Of a stretch of 17,107 bases of DNA, positions 1 to 7,499 are shown piece by piece. The first letter of the stretch is position 1, and every line of letters begins with the position of its first letter. The notes beneath the pieces are model-generated. The model was not told the origin of the DNA. It worked only from the letters and a program-made list of their open reading frames with translations, and made no database searches. The stretch is from Kiritimatiellia bacterium (GTDB taxonomy: Bacteria; Verrucomicrobiota; Kiritimatiellia; RFP12; UBA1067). The position numbers were made by a program, and so were the translations under genes. The stretch is from contig CAJGDE010000037.1 of NCBI GenBank assembly GCA_904502135.1, positions 1 to 17,107 of the forward strand, in the 5' to 3' direction.

Positions 1-210
1 TCCGTAGAGCGTGGCCATCTGACAAGACTTTTCTTCAAGTGTCATCTGCGAAAGGAGATTCTCCACACGTTCGTCTATCGGCTTTGAAGAATCCTCATAG
101 ATATCCTTCACTCCGTTCTTGTTGAAATCGATCCATGATGATGCAAAAGAGGAAAATGCAATCGCGCAGGAAAGAAGAGAGGCTAAAAAAACGTTAATTT
201 CACTTTTCAT
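1..210 (-). CDS. Glycoside hydrolase family 3 protein, N-terminal fragment (runs off the left edge)
   Basis: This is the first 70 codons of a secreted enzyme, read from an ATG at 210 down to the window edge. Residues 1-24 form a signal peptide (positive start, LASLLSCAIAF core). The LLSC at 12-15 could also act as a lipobox, so lipoprotein attachment is possible. A calcium-loop-like stretch DFNKNGVKDIYED follows at 28-40, then DERVENLLSQMTLEEK at 46-61 and QMATLYG at 64-70. The last two are the typical opening of GH3 beta-glucosidase/beta-xylosidase proteins. The catalytic Asp and Glu lie outside the window, so the substrate cannot be judged. No Shine-Dalgarno site precedes the ATG, and a TGnTACAAT promoter lies only 8 bases upstream. 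Family assignment is good; specificity is unknown. Confidence 0.85.
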   Translation of the reverse strand, partial: MKSEINVFLASLLSCAIAFSSFASSWIDFNKNGVKDIYEDSSKPIDERVENLLSQMTLEEKSCQMATLYG

Positions 211-218
211 ATTTTAAT

Positions 219-227
219 ATTGTATCA
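219..227 (-). promoter_or_regulatory. Extended -10 promoter element for the GH3 gene
   Basis: The minus strand reads TGATACAAT, a TGn extension followed by TACAAT (5 of 6 to TATAAT). No good -35 is visible at 16-18 bases upstream. The element ends 8 bases before the GH3 ATG, so transcription would start at or within a base or two of the start codon. A second AT-rich hexamer, TAAAAT at 234-229, could serve instead and would give a leader of about 12 bases. Confidence 0.4.
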
Positions 228-240
228 TATTTTAGTGCCT

Positions 241-276
241 CACCTAATCTCTACACCAAAACTAAAAATTCCACTC
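241..276. repeat. Dispersed 36-base intergenic repeat, copy 1
   Basis: These 36 bases are identical to 16783-16818, in the same orientation, about 16.5 kb away. Both copies lie in intergenic DNA upstream of a minus-strand gene. The plus strand of both copies has no G, and both begin with CACCTAATCTCTACACC. No terminal inverted repeats, open reading frame or target-site duplication is visible, so it does not look like an insertion sequence. It may be a fragment of a genome-wide intergenic repeat family. Confidence 0.8.
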
Positions 277-299
277 GCAAAAAAAATTAAAATACCCCC

Positions 300-329
300 T
301 TGTCAAGACTGATAAGGGTATGATATAAT
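300..329 (+). promoter_or_regulatory. Sigma-70 promoter of the tRNA-Leu gene
   Basis: A -35 hexamer TTGTCA at 300-305 (5 of 6 to TTGACA) and a perfect -10 TATAAT at 324-329 are separated by 18 bases. The expected transcription start is near 336, about 14 bases before the tRNA. This is the best-formed promoter in the window. Confidence 0.75.
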
Positions 330-349
330 ATGTCTCGTTTTCAACACCT

Positions 350-434
350 GCTCGGGTGGTGAAATTGGCAGACACGCATGCTTGAGGTGCATGTGGAGAG
401 ATCCTTGCGGGTTCGAGTCCCGCCCCGAGCACCA
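350..434 (+). tRNA. tRNA-Leu (anticodon GAG)
   Basis: The 85-base gene folds as a class II tRNA. Acceptor stem GCTCGGG (350-356) pairs with CCCGAGC (424-430), followed by discriminator A at 431 and an encoded CCA at 432-434. The anticodon stem is 377-381 with 389-393, and the loop TTGAGGT (382-388) places GAG at 384-386, reading CUC and CUU. The long variable arm (394-406, GGA/TCC stem) is the leucine hallmark. The T stem GCGGG/CCCGC encloses TTCGAGT at 412-418. It is the only plus-strand gene, with its own promoter and terminator. Confidence 0.97.
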
Positions 435-469
435 ATTCCCCACCTTTTTCGATTACTTGAATAAAAGAA

Positions 470-505
470 AAGAACTACACATTTCTATGTAGTTCTTATT
501 TTTTT
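470..505. terminator. Bidirectional rho-independent terminator
   Basis: A perfect 10-bp stem pairs 470-479 (AAGAACTACA) with 488-497 around an 8-base loop. On the plus strand seven T residues follow at 499-505, so it ends the tRNA-Leu transcript. On the minus strand the same stem is followed by TTCTTTTAT, so it can also end the long operon whose last gene stops at 528. The position between two converging transcripts fits both uses. Confidence 0.85.
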
Positions 506-527
506 GCGTATAAATAAGGAACGCCGC

Positions 528-2174
528 TTACTTAAGACGCACGTTTGAAAATACGGCGGCGCAGGCGGGAGAAACCTTTTTAGCATTTCCAAAATCGAGC
601 TCAGAGTACGTGAGATTCAACACTACAGCTTTTTTATTTCGTATTAACGACGAGACCTCTTCTTTGATTCCAGGATCATTCACTATTACAAGAATCTCAT
701 CATCGACTTCAGATGACACGTACTGCAGAGAGCTCCCTAAATATTTGACATTCCATGCGCCATTGAGCTGGAATTTCTTCACATAATTCTTATAAAAACT
801 TATCCATTCCTTTGCTAAGTTCCTGTGCTTTGCAGGCAGCGACTCCAAATCTATCGACAACATCGGAACACCCGCCATTGAAGCTATAAAATGACGGTTT
901 ATATTATCGTCCGTTTCATAAACCGACCAGAAAATTGGATCTGAATGAATCGGAACCTTATCCCCCATAGTCAAACGGATCTGGGCAATGCGCAACAAAT
1001 TCGCGAGCCACTCAAAAGGCACGTCGCCGGCTCTGAATTGCGTTGCGAGCGAAGCTGTAATGGGAGTAGCGTACCCTTGTCTAAATTCAAATAGACCGTT
1101 AGGCTTTACTTTTCTGAGCTTCGCCATCAGGTTCGTCAAATACGCATGTGTCACGAGAGCGCGCGGATTTTCTACCGAAGGTGCAACAGAATCCAAAAAG
1201 TCTATTTTAAGGCCATCCAAATCGCTCTCTTTAATCAATCGCACCAGTTGATCGTCAACCTCTTTCATATACTCTTTATCACAAGGAGAGGCAAGTACAT
1301 TTCCTTCAAACGGCTTATCCCCTTTTTTATCAAATCCGTATTGTGTGTAGGCCAAAGCGCGTGTACCGACGAAATAAGGAGCTGTCCAAACGATATAATT
1401 AAGATTCAAGGCGCGCATTTTCTCGCGATGCGCCTTGAAATCAGGAAATTTCTTTTTTGAAAAAACATCCCATTTGCCTACATCTTGATACCAATTGACG
1501 ATTGTTTCGGGACTGACGCGCTTGGCATCGTCATAGCTCCACCCGTCATCCAGAATAAATGTCTTAAAGCCCATTTCGGCGGCGATAACGGCCGTGCGCT
1601 CAACCCATGACTGAGTTATATCCGCATGACGGGCATACCATGAACAGTAGGCCGGCATCCACGCATCTTCAGGATAATTGCCGTTTTTATATTCAAGCGT
1701 CTGACGCCAATCGGCAAGAACTTCTGTCCAAGCCTTATCGCGTCTATCCATAGTGACGAAAAACGGCTTGATAATCTCGCCTTGTTGCGCAGCGACAGTC
1801 ACCGTAACTTGCCAGACACCTTTTTCCTGATTGATTTTAGACTCTATATTGACATCGTATTCAAGAGCCGATACACCAATGGAAAAGGAGTTGCGGCCCA
1901 CCATATTGAAATATGCCACATACGGCATTGATAATTGCGGAGCGGAAGTATATTGCAGCAACCATTTGCGCTCCTGACGAGGAACTCTCCAGGCAGGCAT
2001 CCACATCATCTGGATATCGCAGGCCGGAACATCAATGCGAACGACGGATTTATTTTCAGAGGCGACAATTCGCTTTACTGTTTTTTCGCCTGCCTGCGGC
2101 GCCTGCAAGTTAATGACTTGCGTCTTAGCTTGAGTAACGACAGCCAGAAAAGCGACAGCCAGAAATTTTTTCAT
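528..2174 (-). CDS. Secreted clan GH-D (GH36-like) glycosidase, probable alpha-galactosidase
   Basis: This 548-residue protein should hydrolyse alpha-linked galactose or a related sugar outside the cytoplasm. Residues 1-16 are a signal peptide (MKKFLAVAFLAVVTQA). Residues 20-140 form a beta-rich N-terminal domain. The (beta/alpha)8 barrel follows, with FILDDGW at 206-212 and GLKIDFLD at 321-328. By comparison with GH36/GH27, D325 is the likely nucleophile, and D384 in RAGDVPFEW is the candidate acid/base. The C-terminal 100 residues look like a beta-sandwich. At 548 residues it is shorter than classic GH36 enzymes of about 700, because the N-terminal domain is small. It is the last gene of the ftsH operon, starting 15 bases after the nuclease stop, with only a weak AAGG as ribosome site. 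The clan is clear; the exact sugar is inference. Confidence 0.82.
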   Translation of the reverse strand: MKKFLAVAFLAVVTQAKTQVINLQAPQAGEKTVKRIVASENKSVVRIDVPACDIQMMWMPAWRVPRQERKWLLQYTSAPQLSMPYVAYFNMVGRNSFSIGVSALEYDVNIESKINQEKGVWQVTVTVAAQQGEIIKPFFVTMDRRDKAWTEVLADWRQTLEYKNGNYPEDAWMPAYCSWYARHADITQSWVERTAVIAAEMGFKTFILDDGWSYDDAKRVSPETIVNWYQDVGKWDVFSKKKFPDFKAHREKMRALNLNYIVWTAPYFVGTRALAYTQYGFDKKGDKPFEGNVLASPCDKEYMKEVDDQLVRLIKESDLDGLKIDFLDSVAPSVENPRALVTHAYLTNLMAKLRKVKPNGLFEFRQGYATPITASLATQFRAGDVPFEWLANLLRIAQIRLTMGDKVPIHSDPIFWSVYETDDNINRHFIASMAGVPMLSIDLESLPAKHRNLAKEWISFYKNYVKKFQLNGAWNVKYLGSSLQYVSSEVDDEILVIVNDPGIKEEVSSLIRNKKAVVLNLTYSELDFGNAKKVSPACAAVFSNVRLK

Positions 2175-2189
2175 GGAGATAAGCCTTGT

Positions 2190-3233
2190 TTAATACTTAT
2201 AATGAAGAAGAAGCTGGTTGAAAAGTCCACCGAAGCCGACAGGCCAAAGTCGTGACGGCAATTCAGCTTCAAGAGGAGAAGCTATAAAATCGGGTAACTG
2301 CGGATTGAAATCAAGTCCCGTGAGCTCCTCAAGCTCGTCGATTGAAATCAAATGGCGAGACGGCCACTCGCCGTATTTAACGCCGTGCTGATTAAACATA
2401 AGCGCAAGCGCCCTGACATTAAGGCCTTCCTGGGCAACGACGACCTGATAATAGGCTATCGGCACGTCAATGTCCGTCGCGCTGACAGTCTCGGTTTTTG
2501 ACTCGGTGGAAAGCGCCCCGACGACAACCCATATCTCTCCGTAGCGTTTTGCCCATAGATCCGATATCCGGTGCTCGACCTCTCGCCATACGCCTCTGTT
2601 AAGCTGCGGAGTCTGAGGCGCGATGTTCGACATCATGAAAGATAACTTTTGCGCGGCAAGCCCAAACCTGGAGGCGATGGCGTAATTCGGAGCCATGTGC
2701 CCTCTGTCGTAGCCGCTGCCCGTATAATCGCCCGGCTTTGGTGAAGAGCGTACGGACTTGTCGATCGTAAAGGACGGGCGCTTATCGATGTAATGTTTAA
2801 CGTCCTGCGGAACGTGATATGCGCACCACACAGGATGGCGCATCTTATTAGACCAGCCGATCTTAAACTCGCCGCGATCTAAGATTACAATATCATCAGG
2901 CGCGGGCGCACCCACCCTCTTTGGCGCCCCAGCGAAATAAACGCTCCCCGACGGAGCTTCTTGGTCATACTCATAAACAGCGTCATGCCCCGTAAAACCA
3001 AGCGCATCTGTTATATCGGCAAAGGGAGAGCCGAAATATTCTAGCGGCCAGGTGATAAAACGCGGCCACGAAGAAGCCTTTGAATCGAGCCATTTCTTGG
3101 GATGATGAACATACCAATTGCCCGCACAGGCAAGAAGCGTTGTCACAAGCACTAGGCCAATGCCGACAAAAGCCGACAATGACCTTAGTGCCGAACGTGG
3201 CGCTTTCTTCTTTCTGCGCGAACGTTTTGACAT
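2190..3233 (-). CDS. Membrane-anchored DNA/RNA non-specific endonuclease (NucA/NUC1 type, DRGH motif)
   Basis: The 347-residue protein begins with a very basic stretch (SKRSRRKKK) and one hydrophobic segment at about 21-37, so it is probably a signal-anchored exported nuclease. The beta-beta-alpha-metal catalytic core is clear. GYDRGHMAPN at 174-183 contains the general-base His179. SNIAPQTPQLNRGVW at 202-216 contains Asn212, the expected magnesium ligand, and WREVEHR continues the signature helix. These enzymes cut single- and double-stranded DNA and RNA without sequence preference. It starts 2 bases after the zinc-ribbon stop, with GGAGA about 9 bases upstream of the ATG inside that gene's end, so translation is probably coupled. 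Possible roles are nutrient scavenging from nucleic acids or processing of external DNA; the sequence does not decide between them. Confidence 0.9.
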   Translation of the reverse strand: MSKRSRRKKKAPRSALRSLSAFVGIGLVLVTTLLACAGNWYVHHPKKWLDSKASSWPRFITWPLEYFGSPFADITDALGFTGHDAVYEYDQEAPSGSVYFAGAPKRVGAPAPDDIVILDRGEFKIGWSNKMRHPVWCAYHVPQDVKHYIDKRPSFTIDKSVRSSPKPGDYTGSGYDRGHMAPNYAIASRFGLAAQKLSFMMSNIAPQTPQLNRGVWREVEHRISDLWAKRYGEIWVVVGALSTESKTETVSATDIDVPIAYYQVVVAQEGLNVRALALMFNQHGVKYGEWPSRHLISIDELEELTGLDFNPQLPDFIASPLEAELPSRLWPVGFGGLFNQLLLHYKY

Positions 3234-3235
3234 CG

Positions 3236-3463
3236 TTAAATGTCTCCAAGCTCAATCCGGATCGTACGGCTTTTCATCGCCTCCACGGACTCCGGATCGG
3301 CATCGTCGAAGGCATGACGAACTATTCCGTCGTCACGCCCGTCAGGAATGACAAGTTTCATGCCGCACGCAGGGCAATCGGCCTCTTCGCCGATCATATC
3401 AAGCGAAGCTTGAATCTCGGTATGGCATTTCTCGCAGAGAAAACTTGTAAAATACTTATCCAT
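3236..3463 (-). CDS. Small zinc-ribbon protein (75 aa), function unknown
   Basis: The start chosen is the ATG at 3463, 4 bases after the nagB stop. A longer reading from 3562 would overlap nagB by almost 100 bases and adds no domain-like sequence. The protein opens MDKYFTSFLCEKC and has Cys10, Cys13, Cys30 and Cys33 in a C-x2-C-x16-C-x2-C pattern with CPACGMKLVIPD. This fits the small zinc-ribbon type common in planctomycete and verrucomicrobial proteins. The C-terminal half (41-75) is acidic and probably poorly ordered. No Shine-Dalgarno site is visible, so it is likely translated by coupling to nagB. It could bind nucleic acid or a protein partner; nothing in the sequence settles which. Confidence 0.7.
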   Translation of the reverse strand: MDKYFTSFLCEKCHTEIQASLDMIGEEADCPACGMKLVIPDGRDDGIVRHAFDDADPESVEAMKSRTIRIELGDI

Positions 3464-3467
3464 AGAA

Positions 3468-4247
3468 TTAAAGGCCCAATTTAACCGCGCTACGCCAGGC
3501 GTAGTACTTCTTAAGTTTGAGCTTTGACGCAGCCTCTTCATCGCAGAAGATCCAAGTATCATTATGCGCCTGAAGAGCGGACGCTGTGCAGAACTGGGTC
3601 ATTCCCCCTTCTACGCACCCCTTAAGAGCGTCGGCCTTACCCTTGCCGAAAGCGAGCATAATGATCTTCTTCGCTTCACAAATCGTGCCTACGCCCATGG
3701 AAAGCGCCTGCGTGGGAACTTTCGTCATATCCCCGCCGAAGAAAAGACGGGCATTGTCTTTAATCGTTGAAGGCGTAAGGTAAACGACGCTCGTACGGCT
3801 TGAAAGAGACGTTCCGGGCTCGTTGAAGGCGATGTGACCGTCGGAGCCGATTCCAAGAACCTGAATATCAATGCCGCCGGCCTTCTTGATCTGAGCTTCA
3901 TAAGCCTTGCATTCCTTCTCGGGATTCTTGGCAAGACCATTCAAAACATGCGTGTTGGAAAGCTTAATATCAATCTTCTTGAAAAGGTTCTCGTTCATGA
4001 AATAACGGTAGCTCTGATCATGAGTCGGAGCAAGACCGACGTATTCGTCAAGATTCCAGCTCTTAACCTCTTTATAAGAGACCTTCTTGGCCTTGACGGC
4101 CTTGGCCATCTCATTGTACATCAGCACGGGAGTAGAGCCCGTAGCAAGACCGAGAACCGTCTTGGGGTTCTTTTTAACCGCTTCATTGATCATCTTGGCG
4201 GCAAGAGCGGAGGCCTCTTCCTTTGTTTTACAAATTACGACTTCCAT
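3468..4247 (-). CDS. nagB: Glucosamine-6-phosphate deaminase
   Basis: NagB converts glucosamine-6-phosphate to fructose-6-phosphate plus ammonia in the cytoplasm, linking amino-sugar breakdown to glycolysis. The 259-residue length is normal (E. coli 266). Phosphate-loop LATGSTP lies at 34-40, NLDEYVGL at 65-72 and GIGSDGHIAFNEPG at 132-145. Asp67, Asp136, His138 and Glu143 match E. coli Asp72, Asp141, His143 and Glu148, so all catalytic residues are present. The start at 4247 is preferred over an in-frame ATG at 4283 because AAAGGA stands 8 bases before it and the family alignment begins there; the upstream ATG lies inside the previous gene. It sits 16 bases after the RodZ-like gene and 4 bases before the zinc-ribbon gene. 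Finding it inside a division and c-di-AMP operon rather than beside nagA is unusual. Confidence 0.95.
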   Translation of the reverse strand: MEVVICKTKEEASALAAKMINEAVKKNPKTVLGLATGSTPVLMYNEMAKAVKAKKVSYKEVKSWNLDEYVGLAPTHDQSYRYFMNENLFKKIDIKLSNTHVLNGLAKNPEKECKAYEAQIKKAGGIDIQVLGIGSDGHIAFNEPGTSLSSRTSVVYLTPSTIKDNARLFFGGDMTKVPTQALSMGVGTICEAKKIIMLAFGKGKADALKGCVEGGMTQFCTASALQAHNDTWIFCDEEAASKLKLKKYYAWRSAVKLGL

Positions 4248-4263
4248 TATTTTATTCCTTTCG

Positions 4264-4974
4264 TTATTGAATTTTGTTATCAATGTAAAAAGCGGGTATC
4301 GCTATTTTTTCGCGTGATTGCACGTTTAAATTAGGATTATTTTCCGAAGGCACATTCGTTGAGTCTTTCTGCGTGACATCAACAACCTCTTCCTGCGCGG
4401 TTTCTCCAGATGTCGCCCGATAGAGAGCGCCGACACCTAAACAAATCACCCAAACGACAAGAATAGTAATGACAGCCAAAACGGCCACACGCCAAAAATT
4501 AGACGGCAGCGACACTGGAACGCGCGGCTTATATTCCCTCACAGGCGAAGCGTAGCGGGAAAGTTTAGGTTCATCATCGCTCTTGGGCAGCTCTTCCTGG
4601 ACGGATGCGTTCGTAAAATCGGCAACTTCCCCGTTTTGGGATTTTGAAACCTCTCTTTCGATATCCGAGCACAGAGGAGTATCAATTGCCGGCGGCGGCT
4701 CCGGCGCGACTACGGGGCGCTCCTTGATGCCAAGATCGCGGTTGCCGTTGTATATCTCCATGAACTCGGCCACCAAAGCCTTAGAATCGATTCCAAGTGC
4801 TTCGCAATACAGTTTTACGAAGCCTCTGCCGTAAATGGGAGCGGCAATCTTTGAAAAATTCTCATTTTCCAACGACTCGATGACCGACGACATAAGACGC
4901 GTCATTTCTGCGATCTGAGCTATCGTATAACCTTTGGCTTCGCGGGCCTCACGAAGAGTTTTTCCGAATTCCAT
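4264..4974 (-). CDS. RodZ-like membrane protein with N-terminal helix-turn-helix
   Basis: Residues 1-72 form a RodZ-type HTH domain (GKTLREAREAKGYTIAQIAE, then PIYGRGFVKLYCEALGID). This is the form that binds MreB rather than DNA in well-studied RodZ proteins. A proline- and acid-rich linker covers 85-158. One transmembrane helix lies at about 162-184, preceded by basic residues, and a short extracytoplasmic tail of about 50 residues follows. E. coli RodZ is 337 residues with a larger periplasmic domain, so this is a reduced version. It starts 2 bases after the ftsK stop; GGAGG within the ftsK end lies about 10 bases before the ATG. Its place after ftsK supports a cell-shape or division role, but a membrane-bound regulator is also possible, and mreB is not in this window. 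Confidence 0.78.
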   Translation of the reverse strand: MEFGKTLREAREAKGYTIAQIAEMTRLMSSVIESLENENFSKIAAPIYGRGFVKLYCEALGIDSKALVAEFMEIYNGNRDLGIKERPVVAPEPPPAIDTPLCSDIEREVSKSQNGEVADFTNASVQEELPKSDDEPKLSRYASPVREYKPRVPVSLPSNFWRVAVLAVITILVVWVICLGVGALYRATSGETAQEEVVDVTQKDSTNVPSENNPNLNVQSREKIAIPAFYIDNKIQ

Positions 4975-4976
4975 AA

Positions 4977-7499
4977 TTACTGAACCTCCGTAAATAAATC
5001 AACTTCTTCCGATTCGACGCTCTGGGTGTCTTTGACATCACCACCGTCACCGTTAAATAATTCCATAAGCTGCTGCTGATCCATAATAATCTGTCTTGGA
5101 CCGGCGCCGGATTGAGGACCTACGACGCCTTCTTCTTCAAGCATGTCGATGATTTTCGCCGCATGGTTGTACCCCCAGCCGAGTTTTCTCTGGAAATGCG
5201 ACGTTGAAGCGCGATTCGTGTTGATTATACATTCAATCGCCTTCTTGAAGTCGGTTGCAGAGGCCTCTGCTTTAACCTTCTCTCGCATTTCCTGAGCACT
5301 CTCTGTGCTCTCGGACTCATCATCCTCATCGTCATCCTCTAAGGACGTCTCTTTGATTTTGTTGAGCTTCTTTCTGAAGCCGTCGTCAAACTGAACATTC
5401 GAATGCTCTTCAATAAACTTGGTGATGCGGTCGATTTCTTCATCGCTGATCCAGGCTCCCTGAGCACGGATCAGCAAGCCTTCTGCGGTTCTAAAAAGCA
5501 TATCGCCTTTTCCGATCAAATTCTCTGCCCCGCCGTCATCAAGAATTGTCCGAGAGTCTATGGCTGTGGCGGTCTTAAATGCGACGCGCCCAGGGATATT
5601 GGCCTTAATGGTGCCGGTGATGACCTTGGCGTCGGGACGCTGAGTCGCCAAAATCACATGAATGCCCGCAGCACGCGCCTTTGCGGTCAGTCGAGCGATA
5701 TTGGGCGTCACCTCTTTTGCGCAGGCGGCCATCAAATCGGCGACCTCGTCGATTATGATGACGATATACGGAACGGTCTTCGGCATGTCGCTACCGACAG
5801 GCGAATCGTCTCCGAACATGTTAGTCTGCGTAAACTGCGGCCTGTTGTTGAAATCGGCGATGTTTCTCACTCTGGCTCTCGCGAACATTTTAAGGCGCTT
5901 TTCCATCTCAGCGACAGCCCAGCGCAAAGCGCCGCTCGCCTTGTTGTTGTCGGTTATGACGGGAACGAGAAGATGCGGAATGGACGCGTACGAGGTAAAT
6001 TCGACCGACTTGGGGTCAACCATGATGAATTTCAGCTGATCGGGAGTCTTCGTCATCAGCAGACCGTTGATGATCGAATTAAGACAGACTGACTTTCCTT
6101 GACCTGTGGCGCCAGCCACAAGCATGTGCGGCATCTTCGCGAGATCGGCGATAAGATCATTACCCGCGGCATCCTTACCGAACAAAAGAGGCAGCTGGCC
6201 TTTGAAGTTTCTCCATGTGTTAGATTCGATGATCTCCCTGAAAGAGATTCCTACCGAAGTTCGATTGGGAACTTCTATTCCGACGCAATCCTCCCCGGGA
6301 ATCGGAGCTTCGATTCTGAGAGACTTTGCGTGCAATGCCCCCATCAAGTTGTCAGAGATTGATGTAACTACGCTGTAACGAGTACCTGGAGCTAATGTGA
6401 TAGCGTATTTAGTGACAACGGGACCCTGTACCGTGTACGACAAAGAGGCGTCAACGTTAAAAAGCTTCAGCGTCGAAATCAACCGCGTACACATCTCATT
6501 TACATTGCCGTGATCCGCTGTCGACTTTTTGAGAGGATTTAAAAGTGATAGAGACGGCAGGATGTACGGACCTTTATCGGCGGGCGAAATCGCCTCGGCG
6601 GAAGATTGGACGGCCGTCTGTACGGGACTTGCCGCCGCCACATCGGCCGAAGGAGCCGGGCTCTCGGCCCTCTGCGCGAGTTTAGCGGCCCTTGCCGCTT
6701 CCTTCGCCGCTGCCTTCTCGGCACGAACTCTTTCTTTCTCTGCCTGCTTTTGAGCCTTAATCTCCGCTTTTTCTTTTTCACGCTGCCGCCGGGCCTCTTC
6801 TTTCGCTCTCATCATCGCCTGAAAAGCGGACTCTACGGGATCTTGAGTCGCGGCTGAAAAATTACCATTGAAATTTTCACCCTGCGCAGCATCTGCGCTA
6901 GGAGTGTGCGCTACACTGTACCTGCCTATCATCGCCCATCTATATAAGGCGTAGAAGAAAGCGACAAAGTTTCTCATTCCCACCGCCGCGATAAAAGCAA
7001 TAATCATCACGATCACCGCTACAACCGAAGAGGCGAAATCGCTGATGAGCGGCGACAGACAGCGTGTCATCAGAAGATAACCTACGGCGCCTCCCGCATT
7101 AGGTATGTTTATATGGCGAATAAGCGCCTCGACGGATCCGCCGTGAGAGCCTATCACTTGAAAAAGACAGGATGTGGAGAGAAGAAAAACAAAGAGCCAG
7201 AGTTCCCTGCGCCCGGGACGCATATGTCGGCCCAGAATAATGCACAGAGACGCGATGATGCATATGACAGGCACAACCCAGATAGCCAACCCGAAAAGCA
7301 TATATCCGTGATAGGCGAAGAGATCTCCGAGCTTTCCGATCCAGTTGGACGAATGTATGGGCGGAGAATTAAGCGTATCAATCGCCCGCCAATCGTAAGT
7401 CAAAAGCGCCGCCAGCGGAAAAAGCGCCAACGGGAATAACAGCCACGCGAAAACATGACGCTTTTCGCCGTCACCTATGTTGTATTGTTTGTCCATCAT
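4977..7499 (-). CDS. ftsK: DNA translocase FtsK/SpoIIIE
   Basis: This 840-residue septal DNA pump moves chromosome ends through the closing division site. About four transmembrane helices occupy 15-190. A highly charged, probably coiled-coil linker (Arg/Lys/Glu/Ala-rich) covers about 230-278. The motor follows, with Walker A GATGQGKS at 463-470, Walker B YIVIIIDEVADL at 578-589 and the ATQRPD stretch at 618-623. An acidic insert (residues 719-733, EDDDEDDESE and onward) separates the motor from the gamma winged-helix domain at about 748-806, which normally reads KOPS-type guide sequences. Two adjacent ATGs (7499 and 7496) could start it. Neither has a clear Shine-Dalgarno site, and both lie inside the preceding small gene, so translation is probably coupled to it. 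The next gene starts 2 bases after the stop. Confidence 0.96.
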   Translation of the reverse strand: MMDKQYNIGDGEKRHVFAWLLFPLALFPLAALLTYDWRAIDTLNSPPIHSSNWIGKLGDLFAYHGYMLFGLAIWVVPVICIIASLCIILGRHMRPGRRELWLFVFLLSTSCLFQVIGSHGGSVEALIRHINIPNAGGAVGYLLMTRCLSPLISDFASSVVAVIVMIIAFIAAVGMRNFVAFFYALYRWAMIGRYSVAHTPSADAAQGENFNGNFSAATQDPVESAFQAMMRAKEEARRQREKEKAEIKAQKQAEKERVRAEKAAAKEAARAAKLAQRAESPAPSADVAAASPVQTAVQSSAEAISPADKGPYILPSLSLLNPLKKSTADHGNVNEMCTRLISTLKLFNVDASLSYTVQGPVVTKYAITLAPGTRYSVVTSISDNLMGALHAKSLRIEAPIPGEDCVGIEVPNRTSVGISFREIIESNTWRNFKGQLPLLFGKDAAGNDLIADLAKMPHMLVAGATGQGKSVCLNSIINGLLMTKTPDQLKFIMVDPKSVEFTSYASIPHLLVPVITDNNKASGALRWAVAEMEKRLKMFARARVRNIADFNNRPQFTQTNMFGDDSPVGSDMPKTVPYIVIIIDEVADLMAACAKEVTPNIARLTAKARAAGIHVILATQRPDAKVITGTIKANIPGRVAFKTATAIDSRTILDDGGAENLIGKGDMLFRTAEGLLIRAQGAWISDEEIDRITKFIEEHSNVQFDDGFRKKLNKIKETSLEDDDEDDESESTESAQEMREKVKAEASATDFKKAIECIINTNRASTSHFQRKLGWGYNHAAKIIDMLEEEGVVGPQSGAGPRQIIMDQQQLMELFNGDGGDVKDTQSVESEEVDLFTEVQ

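Noticed and set aside
3464..3562. N-terminal extension of the zinc-ribbon gene
   Set aside because: It would overlap the end of nagB by almost 100 bases and adds residues without domain character; the ATG at 3463 follows the nagB stop directly.
5403..6092. Long plus-strand open frame (229 codons) opposite ftsK
   Set aside because: It lies fully antisense to the conserved motor domain of FtsK, has no ribosome site or recognisable domain, and its amino-acid composition is that of an antisense shadow.
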